Origin: JBCCFC01 sp965213595
Lineage (GTDB): Bacteria > Chloroflexota > Anaerolineae > Caldilineales > Caldilineaceae
Length of the DNA: 64,000 nt
Assembly (NCBI GenBank): GCA_965213595.1
Contig: CBDBZO010000002.1
Location: 1,116,001-1,180,000, forward strand
Direction: 5' to 3'
The notes under the pieces were generated by a model. It ran no database searches. It worked only from the letters and a program-made list of their open reading frames with translations, and had not been told where the DNA came from. Both the position numbers and the translations under genes were made by a program. Of this stretch, positions 1 to 8,330 are shown piece by piece; position 1 is the stretch's first letter, and every line of letters starts with the position of its first letter.

Positions 1-2634
1 GGCGCGCAGTGGATCGCGCTCGACGCCAGCTTTAAGCAGCTTACCTACCGCGAGCCGCTCGACCTCGCGCCCATCACCGGCTTTGATGCGGAGCAGTGGC
101 TGAGCGAGATTCGCGCCGCCACCGTTCTCACCGACGCCGCCGCCGAGATCGGCAGCGTGCCGCTGGTGGACGATCCGGAGGCCGATCCCGCAGACGAGGA
201 CGACGCCTATCCCGTCGAATACGCCGAGCTTAAAGCGCAGGAGGCCTATTCCAAGACGCTGGCCTTTCTCGAAGCCAACCCCGATCTAACGGTGGAAGAG
301 CTGCTGGGCGGCTGGGAAATCGTGCCGCAGACGGTGGCGACGCTGCCGTCTGCGCTGCCGCTGCCGGTGCTGGCCACCGAGACGGTCGCCGAGTACAGCA
401 GCCTGCCGGACGCGCTGCGCAACTTCCTCACCGTGGAGATGAAGAACCGGGATGGCGTGGTGCACCTCAGCCACCGGGCCAGCTTTGCCTCGCTCGCCAA
501 CCAGCGCATCACCGTCTCGTTTGAGGCCGCCAACGCCGACGAGCAGGCCATTATCGACGCCAACGGCGGCACCTTCCTGACGGCGCCGACCGCGGTGGGC
601 GTCGTGCCCGTGCTGCGCCTCAACGGCGTCGAAGTCGCCCGCGGCACGAGCCAGGCTCCCATTGGCAGTACGCAAACGCGCGTGCTCACGCTGGAGGAGG
701 CCGGCGAGAATGGGCGCAGCTTGTCCGAAGAAAATGGCGTGCGCGTGGGCGAGACCTTTGCCGTGGGGCTGGCCTATGGCGGCGTGAACAATGCAGCGCA
801 GGAGGCGAGCCAGCAGCGGCTGGCGGCGGCGCGCGACGCCCTGCCCAAGAACGCCAACGGCGACCCCGATCTGGATGCGCCGGGCAACCTGAGCGAACCC
901 GTGATGGGCGAAGTCCTGCACGGCGCGCTGCTGGCCTACTTCAATCAGGATAGCTTTTACACCGAAGCGCTGGCGCACCGGGCGGACGTGCGCTGGTTCC
1001 GCTGGCTGTCCGCTGGCGTGGCGTCGCAGACGCTCAACTTTGACTACGTCTTTGGCATTCCCGTGCGCACGACCGGCGGCGGCTTTGTGCTCGATATTGG
1101 CCTTGATCTCACGGCGGCTGCCTCGCTGTACGGTGAAATCGACGACATTCGCAACTTCTTTCAGGTTACCGGCATCTACGGCTCGATTCTGGAGCACAAA
1201 GTCCCCGAGGATTTGGGCTACTACTCCGTCTCCACGATCCGCGTCCTCAGCGAAGCGCTGCGCCGCGGCATCCCCGTCATCAAAATTGGCCCCGAGACGC
1301 GCGAGGCGGGGCTGGCGCGTCTCGATTTGGATCGCCTCACCACGCAGGCCATCGAGGCCGCGCTGGATGCGGGGCTCAACGTTACCGTTCACGTTGAGCC
1401 GGTAGAGATTGGCGACTGGCGCGGCGTCGGCTTTATTACCCAGGACCCGGAATCGGGCACGGGCGGCTACTACCTCAGCGGCGGGCTGGCGGGTGAAGTG
1501 CGTCTGATTGAGGGCGGCGCGATCACCAGCGAGCTGACGACTATCGCTGCGTATGGCGTGCTAATTCTGAGCGCGGCGCTGGGCGTGTGGACGCTGTCGA
1601 GCGCGCTCGCCATCGGCGGCGTGCTGGGCAGCTTGTTCTTTGCCGCCGCCTTCCTCGGCCTCGCCTTCGACGTGGTTGACCTTTTCCGGCTGACCAGCGG
1701 CGAGCTCTCGCCGGAGGATTACCTGGTCGAGATGGCGGTGGGGTTGCTGCTGGAGGCCGCGCTGGGCGGGCTGGGGGATGCGGCGCGCCGGCTGGGCGTG
1801 GGTCAGCTGGCGGATGAGGTAGTGCAGCGCGTTATTCGCCAGCTGGATGAGGCGACGGGTGGGGCGATTGGGCGGCTGATTCGTAGCTGTGGGGTGGTGG
1901 CTGCCTGGTCGGATGTTTCTGCTCAGGACGAGCCTTGTTTTGATGTCGAAGAGTTATTGAGAAATGGACGTTTCAGTGAAGCAACTCGTAAGGCTATCCG
2001 CGATCACGCCGACTCGATTCTTGAACGCTATCCCAATGAGGGAGCAAGCTACATTGAAGCGGTATTAAATAACCGGCTGCTTCGAAAGCCAGGAAACGTA
2101 GACCGCGTCATGAAAATTCTTCGTGATGTGCCTGATGCGCCGGGCTTGGATGTAGCAATTCGTGGCGCAGTTGAGAGACCTAATACCGGATACATATACC
2201 AGCTACAGCGGGCTGTTGATCTCAAAGAAGAAGGATATACGATTCTGGGGTACGAACGACCGTTCGCACCAACCATCGAGCGAGAGGTAGTGGGTTTTGA
2301 AAATGGTGTGCCTGTTTTAGAGGCAGTTGATCCGCCTCGACCGAGGGATTACCCGGTGGACATCAGAGCTGAACGAGGTGGACTTCCTGTTTTAATTGAA
2401 ACTAAACACGGAGACCTACCTACACCCACCGAAGTCTGGCAAGAAGGAATTGTCAGACCTAAATTAAACCAGGCCATCAAAGCGCAAGCAATTTTGGATG
2501 CGCCCGGCACTCCGCCGGGGCTAAGCTTTGAGTTTCATATTCAAGGAGGAGTTTCTCCTGATATGAGAGCCTGGCTACAACAGTACGCGCCGGATGTTAA
2601 CATCTTGTCAAACCAATCCAACGGATTTGACTAA
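1..2634 (+). CDS. Polymorphic toxin with nuclease-like C-terminus (5' end outside window)
   Basis: The frame is open from base 1, so the start lies upstream; 877 residues are visible. The first residues (QWIALDASFKQLTYREPLDL) look like the end of a transglutaminase-like domain. A long extracytoplasmic-looking region follows, then two hydrophobic helices at about residues 519-560, a conserved linker ending in TGG, and a cysteine pair (Cys630, Cys646). After this the DNA becomes AT-richer and the protein has a helical segment, a GYIYQLQRA motif and a candidate PD-(D/E)XK core: Asp787, Glu800-Thr-Lys802, and a Gln in KLNQAIKA. I infer a DNase or RNase toxin tip on a large surface or secreted carrier. 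The immunity gene starts 14 bases downstream. The toxin family name and delivery route cannot be told from this window; no Rhs, VgrG or PAAR sequence is visible. The architecture call is firm, the nuclease call moderate. Confidence 0.75.
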   Translation, partial: GAQWIALDASFKQLTYREPLDLAPITGFDAEQWLSEIRAATVLTDAAAEIGSVPLVDDPEADPADEDDAYPVEYAELKAQEAYSKTLAFLEANPDLTVEELLGGWEIVPQTVATLPSALPLPVLATETVAEYSSLPDALRNFLTVEMKNRDGVVHLSHRASFASLANQRITVSFEAANADEQAIIDANGGTFLTAPTAVGVVPVLRLNGVEVARGTSQAPIGSTQTRVLTLEEAGENGRSLSEENGVRVGETFAVGLAYGGVNNAAQEASQQRLAAARDALPKNANGDPDLDAPGNLSEPVMGEVLHGALLAYFNQDSFYTEALAHRADVRWFRWLSAGVASQTLNFDYVFGIPVRTTGGGFVLDIGLDLTAAASLYGEIDDIRNFFQVTGIYGSILEHKVPEDLGYYSVSTIRVLSEALRRGIPVIKIGPETREAGLARLDLDRLTTQAIEAALDAGLNVTVHVEPVEIGDWRGVGFITQDPESGTGGYYLSGGLAGEVRLIEGGAITSELTTIAAYGVLILSAALGVWTLSSALAIGGVLGSLFFAAAFLGLAFDVVDLFRLTSGELSPEDYLVEMAVGLLLEAALGGLGDAARRLGVGQLADEVVQRVIRQLDEATGGAIGRLIRSCGVVAAWSDVSAQDEPCFDVEELLRNGRFSEATRKAIRDHADSILERYPNEGASYIEAVLNNRLLRKPGNVDRVMKILRDVPDAPGLDVAIRGAVERPNTGYIYQLQRAVDLKEEGYTILGYERPFAPTIEREVVGFENGVPVLEAVDPPRPRDYPVDIRAERGGLPVLIETKHGDLPTPTEVWQEGIVRPKLNQAIKAQAILDAPGTPPGLSFEFHIQGGVSPDMRAWLQQYAPDVNILSNQSNGFD
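1501..1880 (+). repeat. Shared pre-toxin homology block, reference copy
   Basis: This segment of the full-length toxin encodes RLIEGGAITSEL, then a two-helix membrane hairpin and a linker ending QLDEATGGAIGRL. Near-identical DNA begins the cassettes at about 4494, 6278 and 8274 and a broken copy at 10168. Identity runs for about 350 bp in the first two orphans but only about 280 bp in the third (to about 8552), after which similarity continues only at protein level. It is the only long stretch shared at high DNA identity and is the obvious substrate for homologous recombination between cassettes. Confidence 0.9.
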
Positions 2635-2648
2635 AGTCTGGAGTTAAG

Positions 2649-4355
2649 ATGCTATTTGCAAATGGTCGGCGGACGTCGGCCTATCTACACACCAAGTTAG
2701 TGGGCGCGCCCTTCATCGCTTGGAGAGCAAGTCTAGACTTTTACGATCACAAAGCAGTTTCGATTGCTCGTGATGAATATGTCTATAATTTGTGTTATCA
2801 AGCGATTGAAGTTTTGGACATCGAAACCGGTAAGCCGCTCGACACGATTCCCTTTGACGGCAATCAAATTACCTGCACGCCTACAATTAGCGAGGGAATA
2901 ATCTACTTTGGTGTCGATCAGGAAGCATTAACGGCAGTAGAGCTCTCATCCAAACAAGAACGCTGGCGCTTTCCGCTAGACAAGCGAACGCCAGTTAATC
3001 CGGTTGTCTACGATGGTTTGATTTATTTTGGGACATATAACCGCTCATATCCGCATCCAAGAAGCGGTTATTTTCACGCAGTAGATGTAGAAAGTGGAAG
3101 AGAGCAGTGGCGATTAGGCCCAGAAGAAGTCGGATTTACGGGCGCTGCTTCTGCATCATCAGGGGTCGTCTGCTTGTGTAGCCAAGGCAAACTACATGTT
3201 GTGGACGCTCAGTCTGGCGTGCTGCGCTGGGCAAAAAAGGGAGGGTTTTCCCCGCCCGTGATCGGTGAGGGTGTTGTTTATGGAGGATATGACCAGGAGA
3301 CCCTCTTTGCTCTTAGATTGGAAACTGGAGAAGAAGTTTGGCGCGTCCCAATAGAAGTAACTCAGACAAGCCGTACGCCCATTACAACAGCCCTGTGGAA
3401 AGATATTCTGTACGTTGGGGGAGCGCATCAATATTTTTATGCGCTTGATGCAAAATCAGGAGAAAAAATTTGGCAAGCCAGCGGCCGATTTGCTCAAGCG
3501 CCCGGCTTTGATCCTAGTTTGACCTACTATTACCCAATTGTTACCGACGACGTTGTTTGCTGTATGGATCACGATACCTATCTCTACGGCTTCGACCGCT
3601 TATCCGGCGAACTACGCTGGGCCATTCCTACGCAAATTTCGCAGCCCCTCCCATTTACTGCGAGCGGCGATACGCTGGTGTTGATGGGTAATCGACTGAA
3701 TATCCTGCAAGCTGTTCGCCTCAATACCACAAGTGAAGAGCCAGCAATTCAGTGGCAGCACCCTGAACTAACCTCGGACGAATCTTTGTTAGCGCGAATT
3801 CGCTTCTTTCGACAGATTGGCTTCTTCCAGCAGTACCGCGAGCTTTCAGATGAGGAAGTACTAGAGCAAATCCGCAACGCTCGTGGACGTGACTACTTTG
3901 AGAGTAAGCTGTTGAAAAGTAATCAATTAGGCGCAGACCACATCGTGCTTGAGTATGACTCGATGCGAGTGGCTTCATTTGATACAGAAATCGTGTATGA
4001 AGGTTCTGAAGGATATAAAAATGCTTTCCTGCTTGCGCTTGCCCACATCTCGCAGGGCAATTTTGCGCCCCAAAACGTCACCGAGCACTGGTCACAAGGA
4101 GACAGCTCCGTGTACATCACCTTCGAGCTTCACGGCCAGGAATATGAGTATATCCACAAGAACCGGTGGAACGACTATGTCGATCTCGACATGCTTGGCT
4201 TCTTAAATAAGCTTGTCGCGGACACCGGCTACCAGTTCTACATGAGCAACAGCTACCAATACGAGTACTTTCTGATGCTAAATCAGGAAGAGTATGATCG
4301 GCTCACGAAGGAGCGCGGGTGGGAATTGCTAGACATGCTGGAGGATGACGAATAG
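2649..4355 (+). CDS. Candidate immunity protein: PQQ-type beta-propeller fused to immunity domain
   Basis: A 568-residue protein with no signal peptide, so probably cytoplasmic, starting 14 bases after the toxin stop with a GGAG ribosome site. Residues about 30-355 contain repeated blades of the PQQ/pyrrolo-quinoline type (IYFGTYNR, LHVVDAQSGVLRW, LFALRLETGEEVWR, FYALDAKSGEKIW). Residues about 375-568 (RIRFFRQIGFFQQYRELSDE to the end) are clearly related to the whole of the stand-alone proteins at 7592-8197 and 9462-10079, each of which follows an orphan toxin. I infer that the C-terminal domain neutralises the toxin. The propeller might widen the binding surface, recruit a partner, or be a second, independent function. 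The neighbour position strongly supports immunity; the propeller's role is unknown. Confidence 0.7.
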   Translation: MLFANGRRTSAYLHTKLVGAPFIAWRASLDFYDHKAVSIARDEYVYNLCYQAIEVLDIETGKPLDTIPFDGNQITCTPTISEGIIYFGVDQEALTAVELSSKQERWRFPLDKRTPVNPVVYDGLIYFGTYNRSYPHPRSGYFHAVDVESGREQWRLGPEEVGFTGAASASSGVVCLCSQGKLHVVDAQSGVLRWAKKGGFSPPVIGEGVVYGGYDQETLFALRLETGEEVWRVPIEVTQTSRTPITTALWKDILYVGGAHQYFYALDAKSGEKIWQASGRFAQAPGFDPSLTYYYPIVTDDVVCCMDHDTYLYGFDRLSGELRWAIPTQISQPLPFTASGDTLVLMGNRLNILQAVRLNTTSEEPAIQWQHPELTSDESLLARIRFFRQIGFFQQYRELSDEEVLEQIRNARGRDYFESKLLKSNQLGADHIVLEYDSMRVASFDTEIVYEGSEGYKNAFLLALAHISQGNFAPQNVTEHWSQGDSSVYITFELHGQEYEYIHKNRWNDYVDLDMLGFLNKLVADTGYQFYMSNSYQYEYFLMLNQEEYDRLTKERGWELLDMLEDDE

Positions 4356-4462
4356 TTTTTAATTGTAAACGTGATTGGGCTTTCGGCGAGTAGATTTCGG
4401 AAGTGTGAACAGTAGATTTCTCCTAGCTTTTTGAGTCAGTTCCACAACGGCATAATCCTCAA

Positions 4463-4498
4463 CCGCCCCAACCGATGATAGCTGACCGGTTGGGGCGG
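4463..4498 (+). other. Inverted repeat at first cassette boundary
   Basis: Twelve-base arms ccgccccaaccg (4463-4474) and cggttggggcgg (4487-4498) pair perfectly around a 12-base loop. The right arm merges into the first bases of the shared block. There is no T-run after it, so it does not look like a standard intrinsic terminator. A weaker equivalent is found at each other cassette boundary. Confidence 0.6.
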
Positions 4499-4538
4499 CG
4501 CGATTACCAGCGAGCTGACGACTATCGCCGCTTACGGG

Positions 4539-5576
4539 GTGTTGATTCTGAGCGCGGCGCTGGGTTTGTGGACGCTGTCGAGCGCGCTGGCGATTGGCGG
4601 CGTGCTGGGCAGCTTATTCTTTGCCGCCGCCTTCCTCGGCCTCGCCTTCGACGTGCTCGACCTCTTCCGGCTGACCAGCGGCGAGCTCTCGCCGGAGGAC
4701 TACCTCGTCGAGATGGCGGTGGGGCTGCTGCTGGAGGCCGCGCTGGGCGGGCTGGGGGATGTGGTGCGTCGCCTGGGCGTGGGTCAACTCGCGGACGAGG
4801 TGATTCAGCGCGTTATCCGCCAGATGGATGAACTGACGGGCGGCTTGGCCAGCCGCTGGACGAAAGTCGTCTGTCCGGCGGATGTTCAAAGCCAACCCTG
4901 TGCCTTCTTGAGCGAAGTCGAGTACGCCGAGTTCAACCTGCGCGTTCCCAACATAGAGACGCAGCAACTGCTCGATAGCCTGCTGGAGTCAAATTTCCTC
5001 ACTAACAAACAGGCGCGGGCGATAGCTTTAAACACTGGGTGGACTCCCGAACAGGTAAAGGCGACACTATCAGCAATTGAGAATGCACCAGGCGCACCGA
5101 ATAAAGATGGGTTTAGGAGCACTATCAACAGCTTCGTGAATCAGGAAAATCCAGGCAATGCATATGAACTCGTGCGGGCGAGAAATAATGTGGATGCTGG
5201 AGAGATATTGAAGCGGTATGGTGGTGAATATCCGGTGAAATTTCCGAAAGTCGTGAGAATTGAAAATGGACAACCTGTTTTTGGAGAGGAGGTTATCAGC
5301 AAGCTCGTGCCGGACTCGACCTACGAAGGCAATATCGCAACAGATGCGAAAGATGGCAATTTCAAAGCTGCTGATAAGCGTGTATGGGATCAAATTATGA
5401 AGGCTAGGGCGGCTATTGAGGATCCAAACATCGCAATTGATTCATTTCGGTTCGAGGTCTCCGGTTCAATTCCCGGTAACATCAAGAATTGGGTGAACGA
5501 CCCCGCTAACTGGAAAGATGGTGTGCCAAAGATTACGCTGCTGGAAAACCTTGGTGACAGTGTTACAAACCCATAG
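4539..5576 (+). CDS. Orphan toxin cassette 1 (silent, possibly disarmed)
   Basis: Similarity to the full-length toxin starts at about 4494 (GGAITSEL), but an in-frame TAG at 4479-4481 closes the frame upstream. The first possible start is a GTG at 4539 inside the first membrane helix, with no ribosome site. The product has the two-helix block, a linker ending ELTGG, the Cys112/Cys121 pair and an AT-rich toxin tip. The tip shares the FEVSGSIPGNIKNWVNDP-type C-terminal strand and the VWDQIMKA motif with the other cassettes. Compared with orphans 2 and 3, the EGD-to-DAK segment is shortened: EGN is followed almost directly by Asp269-Ala-Lys271, so one acidic strand seems lost. I read it as a recombination reservoir rather than an expressed gene, and perhaps an inactive one. 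Confidence 0.7.
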   Translation: MLILSAALGLWTLSSALAIGGVLGSLFFAAAFLGLAFDVLDLFRLTSGELSPEDYLVEMAVGLLLEAALGGLGDVVRRLGVGQLADEVIQRVIRQMDELTGGLASRWTKVVCPADVQSQPCAFLSEVEYAEFNLRVPNIETQQLLDSLLESNFLTNKQARAIALNTGWTPEQVKATLSAIENAPGAPNKDGFRSTINSFVNQENPGNAYELVRARNNVDAGEILKRYGGEYPVKFPKVVRIENGQPVFGEEVISKLVPDSTYEGNIATDAKDGNFKAADKRVWDQIMKARAAIEDPNIAIDSFRFEVSGSIPGNIKNWVNDPANWKDGVPKITLLENLGDSVTNP

Positions 5577-5596
5577 CTGCTAGGAGCGAGCGCAAA

Positions 5597-6199
5597 GTGA
5601 TTACAAAAAGAATTCAAGATGAATTTAAAGAATACACTACTGTTTTGCCAGGTGTGCCGATTACAGCATGGCAGGCGTACCAAGTGGCTCATCCTATCGC
5701 TTGCCAATACGATTCAGAATTGAGATGGTTCAGAATTGATAGTGACAGTAGTATTACTGAACAAGGGTATGACTGGGATTGGTGGTTAAGATTTCTATTG
5801 ATGCAGAAGCGTGCGGTAGCTTACTTCTTTGTTCGAATTTGGAATGATACAGGGTATCAGCAGCAAACAGAAATTTCAGTACGAGCCGACATTCGTCCGT
5901 TAAGTGATGTAGAAATGAGTATCATTGAACACGCATTGGAAAATACAACTCCTGGCGGCGCAGCAGACAAGCTGTGGCAGCAAACGCTACGGCAGCATCA
6001 GCCCCTGCCTCTTTCGTTCTATGATTCACCTGAAGCCGTTCGGCGCTTTATTGCGCAAGGCGCAAACTTTGTTGATTATCATAAAGACTTCGTTATATCG
6101 GCAAAGGTACGCGAGGATGGCGCGCCAACGTGGCAGATGCATCAGGGGGAGATGAAATACTCTGCTCCCTTCGCTACAGAAGAAAGTTACCACCGATAG
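5597..6199 (+). CDS. Candidate immunity protein for orphan cassette 1
   Basis: A 200-residue, AT-rich gene with GTG start at 5597, preceded by taggag at 5581-5586 and lying 20 bases after orphan toxin 1. No signal peptide or membrane segment is seen. The sequence (DWDWWLRFLLMQKRAVAYFF, QHQPLPLSFYDSPEAVRRF) does not resemble the other immunity proteins in the array and I do not recognise a named family. Its role as an immunity protein is inferred only from its position and size. It could also be a leftover unrelated small gene. Confidence 0.6.
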   Translation: MITKRIQDEFKEYTTVLPGVPITAWQAYQVAHPIACQYDSELRWFRIDSDSSITEQGYDWDWWLRFLLMQKRAVAYFFVRIWNDTGYQQQTEISVRADIRPLSDVEMSIIEHALENTTPGGAADKLWQQTLRQHQPLPLSFYDSPEAVRRFIAQGANFVDYHKDFVISAKVREDGAPTWQMHQGEMKYSAPFATEESYHR

Positions 6200-6247
6200 G
6201 TGGCTCCGCTTTGAATATTTGCTCATTAACAACCACATAACCCCTAC

Positions 6248-6282
6248 CTGCCCTAACCGCGGATAGCATATGGTTGGGGCGG
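6248..6282 (+). other. Inverted repeat at second cassette boundary
   Basis: Left arm ctgccctaacc (6248-6258) and right arm ggttggggcgg (6272-6282) form 11 pairs, two of them G-T wobbles, around a 13-base loop. As at the first boundary, the right arm runs into the start of the shared block. Confidence 0.5.
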
Positions 6283-6322
6283 CGCGATCACCAGCGAGCT
6301 GACGACTATCGCGGCGTACGGC

Positions 6323-7450
6323 GTGCTCATCCTGAGCGCGGCACTGGGCGTGTGGACGCTGTCGAGCGCGCTGGTGATTGGCGGCGTGCTGGGCAGCTTA
6401 TTCTTTGCCGCCGCCTTCCTCGGCCTCGCCTTCGACGTGGTCGACCTCTTCCGGCTGACCAGCGGCGAGCTATCGCCGGAGGACTATCTGGTTGAAATGG
6501 CGGTGGGGCTGCTGCTGGAGGCCGCGCTGGGCGGGCTGGGGGATGTGGCGCGGCGGCTGGGCGTGGGTCGGCTGGCGGATGAGGTAGTGCAGCGCGTTAT
6601 TCGCCAGCTGGATGAGGCGACGGGTGGGGCGATTGGGCGGCTGACGCGGGGCTGCCCTATTTCAACTGTCACGGCGGCTGCCGCTGGGCCATGCATCGAC
6701 ATTGAAAAGCTGCTGGAGGAGGGCGTGACTGCCGAAGAGATTCGGCTGCTGGTGGTCAATGGTCGTGCTGAGGAACTGTTTGAGAAGTTTCCTGATACGG
6801 TACAGGTAACAGGGGACTTGTTTATTTCGGGCGAAGAGATTCTTGAGGAGTTGCTGACCAACGATAGGTTGTTTGCCGATCCACGCATCGCCCAAGAGGC
6901 ACTTGAGCTAATTCTAGACGCGCCCACTGTAAACAATCCTAAGTTTAGTGAGAACCTGGCGAGTACTGTTTGGGCGGCCATTTCGCGAGAGAACTACGGA
7001 TACCTCTACGAGTTAAAGCGAGCGCTGAATCGAGGTGTTCCTGAAGGCGCAGAAATCGATGGCGTGCTTGTTGCTTACAACAAACGCGCGCCTATTACGT
7101 TCCAGACCGTCGTTGGATATGACCGAGCCACCAAACGCCCAATCTTGGGCGATGTGACAACTCAAGAATTTGAGGGTGATTTGGTGTTCGAGACAGTAGA
7201 CGGCAAAACCGTTTACATTGATGCGAAGTATAAGAAACAGGATGCAAGCGAACTTCGAATTTGGAAGCAACTTCGGAAAGCGGCTGAAGCATTGAATGCT
7301 GGAGTGATTGATGAGTATCGAATTGAGTGCTCGGGTAACATTCCGCAGCCGTTCAAAGACTACGTGAAAGAACTGGCGGAAGAATATCCAAGTTTGGACT
7401 TGGAGGAAAGGATTAAAATCTTTGACAAGATCGGCGACGAATTTAACTGA
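6323..7450 (+). CDS. Orphan toxin cassette 2 (silent)
   Basis: The shared block begins at about 6278 (GGAITSEL) after an in-frame TAA at 6254-6256. The first usable start is GTG 6323, within the membrane hairpin and without a ribosome site. DNA identity with the full-length toxin extends through GAIGRL to about 6645, the longest match of the three orphans. The Cys111/Cys124 pair follows, then a helical region, a YGYLYELKRAL motif and the nuclease-like core: Asp286, Asp300-Ala-Lys302, IWKQLRKAAEAL, and the strand DEYRIECSGNIPQ. All proposed catalytic positions are present. The immunity gene lies 141 bases downstream, farther than in the other cassettes, across a pair of direct repeats. Confidence 0.72.
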   Translation: MLILSAALGVWTLSSALVIGGVLGSLFFAAAFLGLAFDVVDLFRLTSGELSPEDYLVEMAVGLLLEAALGGLGDVARRLGVGRLADEVVQRVIRQLDEATGGAIGRLTRGCPISTVTAAAAGPCIDIEKLLEEGVTAEEIRLLVVNGRAEELFEKFPDTVQVTGDLFISGEEILEELLTNDRLFADPRIAQEALELILDAPTVNNPKFSENLASTVWAAISRENYGYLYELKRALNRGVPEGAEIDGVLVAYNKRAPITFQTVVGYDRATKRPILGDVTTQEFEGDLVFETVDGKTVYIDAKYKKQDASELRIWKQLRKAAEALNAGVIDEYRIECSGNIPQPFKDYVKELAEEYPSLDLEERIKIFDKIGDEFN

Positions 7451-7562
7451 GAGCCTGTTTGAATATTATTCGACCTGGCCTCTCTGGTGGCCTATTCAAC
7501 TCGCTACGCCGTTTTCTGGGCTACCAGAGGGGTAGAGCTAGGCAAGAGCCTGTTTGAATATT
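7451..7562. repeat. 17-base direct repeats between orphan toxin 2 and its immunity gene
   Basis: gagcctgtttgaatatt occurs at 7451-7467 and again at 7546-7562. The 78 bases between hold an imperfect inverted pair (cctctctggtgg against ctaccagagg). No other cassette has this insert. It may be a short mobile or duplicated fragment; I do not recognise an insertion sequence end. Confidence 0.6.
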
Positions 7563-7591
7563 CAGGTTCTGAGGGATAAAGTAAATATAAC

Positions 7592-8197
7592 ATGATTCAA
7601 TCACAAGAAAACTACAGTTATGTTGTTGATTCGATCAGGTTTTTTCGAGAAATGGGTTTCTTCATCGAATTTGACAACTTATCAGACGAAGAAATTATCG
7701 CCGAAATCCTCGATGTCTGGGGGAGCGATGATTTGGGAGATATAGTTTCTTCAAAGGAGCCGAAGCCAGAGCGAGATTGTACTATACTTGCTGCTGATAG
7801 ATCACGTGTATGGGCAATGAGCCTTGAGGGTGTGCTGCGTGGGGCGGATGCATACGTTGAACTCATCCACGAATGGGCGGCTATTAGCCGTGGAGTGTTT
7901 ACACCAAAAAGTGTAAGGGAAACGTGGCCGAAGGTGGAAGGCGATCCGGTCCATATTATGTTTGCTGTTGAGACCCAAGAATACTTGTTTGTCCACAAGA
8001 ATGGATGGGATGATTATATAGATACGAACATTTTGCGAGTGATCAATCAATCAATAGCGCACACACCCTATCGATTCGAGGGTTGCCGCAATTGTATTGA
8101 CATTTGCCGTTGCATCCTAGTGCTTACTGCAAAAGAGAAAGCAAAGTTGATGCATGAGCGCGACTGGATGTTCTGCGATTGGCTATCGAATGTATAG
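7592..8197 (+). CDS. Candidate immunity protein for orphan cassette 2
   Basis: A 201-residue soluble protein, start ATG 7592 with gaggga at 7571-7576. It aligns along its length with the C-terminal domain of the beta-propeller immunity protein (2649-4355) and with the product of 9462-10079: FFREMGFFIEFDNLSDEE near the start, ISRGVFTPKSVRETW in the middle, and MHERDWMFCDW at the end. It has extra cysteines near the C-terminus (CRNCIDICRC) that the other two lack. The shared family next to three different but related toxins supports cognate immunity. I do not recognise a named Pfam immunity family. Confidence 0.65.
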   Translation: MIQSQENYSYVVDSIRFFREMGFFIEFDNLSDEEIIAEILDVWGSDDLGDIVSSKEPKPERDCTILAADRSRVWAMSLEGVLRGADAYVELIHEWAAISRGVFTPKSVRETWPKVEGDPVHIMFAVETQEYLFVHKNGWDDYIDTNILRVINQSIAHTPYRFEGCRNCIDICRCILVLTAKEKAKLMHERDWMFCDWLSNV

Positions 8198-8330
8198 GGT
8201 ACCAGTTACATTCATACCCGCTCAAACCTCCTGCTCAAAAAAATGACCAACTAACCGCCTCCGCCACTGACAGCGCCTGATCGAAGGCGGCGCGATTACC
8301 AGCGAGCTGACGACTATCGCGGCGTACGGC

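Noticed and set aside
286..1392. Minus-strand frame opposite the carrier toxin
   Set aside because: The frame has no family signal and lies entirely within the coding strand of the toxin.
1555..1680. Phage holin or separate membrane gene
   Set aside because: The two-helix hairpin is in frame with the long carrier and is repeated only with the toxin tips, so it is part of the toxin architecture.
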